This document shows, in pieces, positions 5,441 to 5,795 of a stretch of 5,795 nt of DNA. Source of the stretch: Shewanella sp. Lineage in GTDB: Bacteria; Pseudomonadota; Gammaproteobacteria; Enterobacterales; Shewanellaceae. The stretch covers positions 1-5,795 of the forward strand of contig SDWK01000486.1 of NCBI GenBank assembly GCA_004195335.1, written 5' to 3'. A program made the translations under genes and the position numbers. Every line of letters begins with the position of its first letter. The first letter of the stretch is position 1. The notes beneath the pieces were generated by a model. That model was given only the letters and a program-made list of their open reading frames with translations, was not told where the DNA came from and ran no database searches.

Positions 5441-5524
5441 ATTGGTAAATTAGTCATTGGTTGAATGACCAAGTAAACTAACATTCAGATTGATATTTTA
5501 ATCAAAAAATAAAACAGCTAAGCC

Positions 5525-5530
5525 AAGGAG
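5525..5530 (+). promoter_or_regulatory. Perfect Shine-Dalgarno AAGGAG of the short leader ORF
   Basis: AAGGAG followed by six bases (TATTTG) and ATG at 5537. This is among the best ribosome sites in the window, although the frame it serves is only 13 codons long, which argues that the short ORF is translated. Confidence 0.65.
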
Positions 5531-5536
5531 TATTTG

Positions 5537-5578
5537 ATGATTGTCGTTTCCCTTTACCGGGCAAACACTGCAAGTTAA
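5537..5578 (+). CDS. Possible leader peptide, 13 residues
   Basis: The ORF reads MIVVSLYRANTAS and stops at TAA 5576-5578. It has an ideal ribosome site. Its last eight codons (from 5555) run through the left arm of the large inverted repeat at 5555-5649, so a translating ribosome would prevent that arm from pairing. No run of a single amino acid is present, so there is no obvious amino-acid sensor. An AT-rich stretch (5491-5514) with a small TTGAT/ATCAA dyad lies upstream and could hold a promoter, but I see no clear -35/-10 pair. It could equally be the truncated beginning of a former longer gene. Confidence 0.45.
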   Translation: MIVVSLYRANTAS

Positions 5579-5649
5579 CTTTGTTTAAGTTGACGCTCTT
5601 AAGTTACTAGAGTGGTTTTCACTTAAGTTAAACTTGCATCTGCCCGGTA
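5555..5649. repeat. Long imperfect inverted repeat with TACCGGGCA ends
   Basis: The outer arms TACCGGGCA (5555-5563) and TGCCCGGTA (5641-5649) are exact complements. Inside them GCAAGTT (5570-5576) pairs with AACTTGC (5631-5637), then AACTT (5577-5581) with AAGTT (5625-5629) past one bulge. The remaining interior holds a CTCT/AGAG mini-stem (5596-5612). In total about 21 bp pair over 95 bases. It is too regular to be chance. It may be structured RNA, a small palindromic element, or part of a mobile-element end. Confidence 0.75.
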
Positions 5650-5670
5650 GTGAAGTTCACTCTTACCGGG
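5643..5670 (+). repeat. Alternative hairpin CCCGGTA...TACCGGG
   Basis: CCCGGTA (5643-5649), the right arm of the long repeat, is also an exact complement of a second TACCGGG at 5664-5670. The 14 bases between them contain GTGAA-G-TTCAC (5650-5660), which continues the stem with a three-base bulge. This hairpin and the long repeat cannot form at the same time. Confidence 0.65.
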
Positions 5671-5692
5671 AACTTAAAAGTTTAAGATTCCC
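5668..5692 (+). repeat. Hairpin GGGAACTTAAA / TTTAAG-A-TTCCC
   Basis: GGGAA (5668-5672) pairs with TTCCC (5688-5692), and CTTAAA (5673-5678) with TTTAAG (5681-5686), with one bulged A. It reuses the GGG of the preceding hairpin, so it competes with it. No T-run follows, so it is not an intrinsic terminator. Confidence 0.6.
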
Positions 5693-5729
5693 AGAATGAA
5701 ATATTCAGGCGCTTTGCGCTGGGGTCAAT

Positions 5730-5795
5730 ATGACAAAATCAAACCGTTTCGCCTCTATCCGCTCCACTAAACAAACCATTACTACACAGCAAGCT
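5730..5795 (+). CDS. Start of an unrecognised gene, cut by the window edge
   Basis: ATG 5730 opens a frame that is uninterrupted to the window end (22 codons): MTKSNRFASIRSTKQTITTQ and then QA. GGGG (5721-5724) lies five bases upstream as a fair ribosome site, and a GCGC-TTT-GCGC stem (5709-5719) lies directly before that. The N-terminus is basic and rich in Ser, Thr and Gln, with no signal peptide. Too little is visible to name a family. The palindromic DNA upstream makes a mobile-element protein one possibility among several. Confidence 0.45.
   Translation, partial: MTKSNRFASIRSTKQTITTQQA

Noticed and set aside
5537..5795. Retron or group II intron 5' region
   Set aside because: A structured stretch precedes an ORF, but the visible N-terminus shows no reverse-transcriptase motif and there is no recognisable intron 5' boundary or msr/msd layout. 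Too little of the gene is in the window.
1..5795. CRISPR array, tRNA or rRNA gene
   Set aside because: No regularly spaced direct repeats, and no cloverleaf or rRNA-like sequence was seen on either strand.

Overview
The window reads as chromosomal DNA of a Gram-negative bacterium, most likely a marine or otherwise salt-exposed gammaproteobacterium. The grounds are a signal-peptide-bearing outer-membrane beta-barrel ending in Phe, an ABC importer very close in sequence to the enterobacterial ProU proteins, moderate GC, and an acidic porin. The species cannot be named from the sequence.

The core (4984 down to about 413, minus strand) is one four-gene operon, in order: a periplasmic quaternary-amine binding protein (ProX/ChoX type), an inner-membrane permease (ProW type), an ATPase with C-terminal CBS region (ProV type), and an outer-membrane porin-like barrel. 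A stem-loop sits in the 87-base gap between binding protein and permease. The permease and ATPase genes overlap by 8 bases, and the ATPase and porin genes meet at ATGATGA. A strong intrinsic terminator (413-444) closes the unit. Together the four products would give a complete path for a betaine- or choline-like solute: outer-membrane pore, periplasmic capture, and ATP-driven import. The substrate is inferred from conserved tryptophans. Porin specificity is inferred only from operon membership.

Left edge (1-410): the last codons of a possible plus-strand gene, a 37-codon ORF overlapping it by GTGA, and then about 270 bases with no convincing gene.

Right part (4985-5795): the operon's upstream region carries a 10-base motif three times (GGTTAGAGTT), a perfect 10-bp inverted repeat and other dyads, but no promoter I can name. 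Next comes a short minus-strand ORF that may be a gene remnant (5276-5440). On the plus strand there is a 13-codon ORF with a perfect Shine-Dalgarno, which runs into a nest of overlapping, mutually exclusive inverted repeats (5555-5692). These are followed by the start of an unrecognised gene cut by the window edge (5730 onward). That last stretch is the least explained part of the window: it looks either like a leader with alternative RNA folds or like the palindromic edge of a mobile element.
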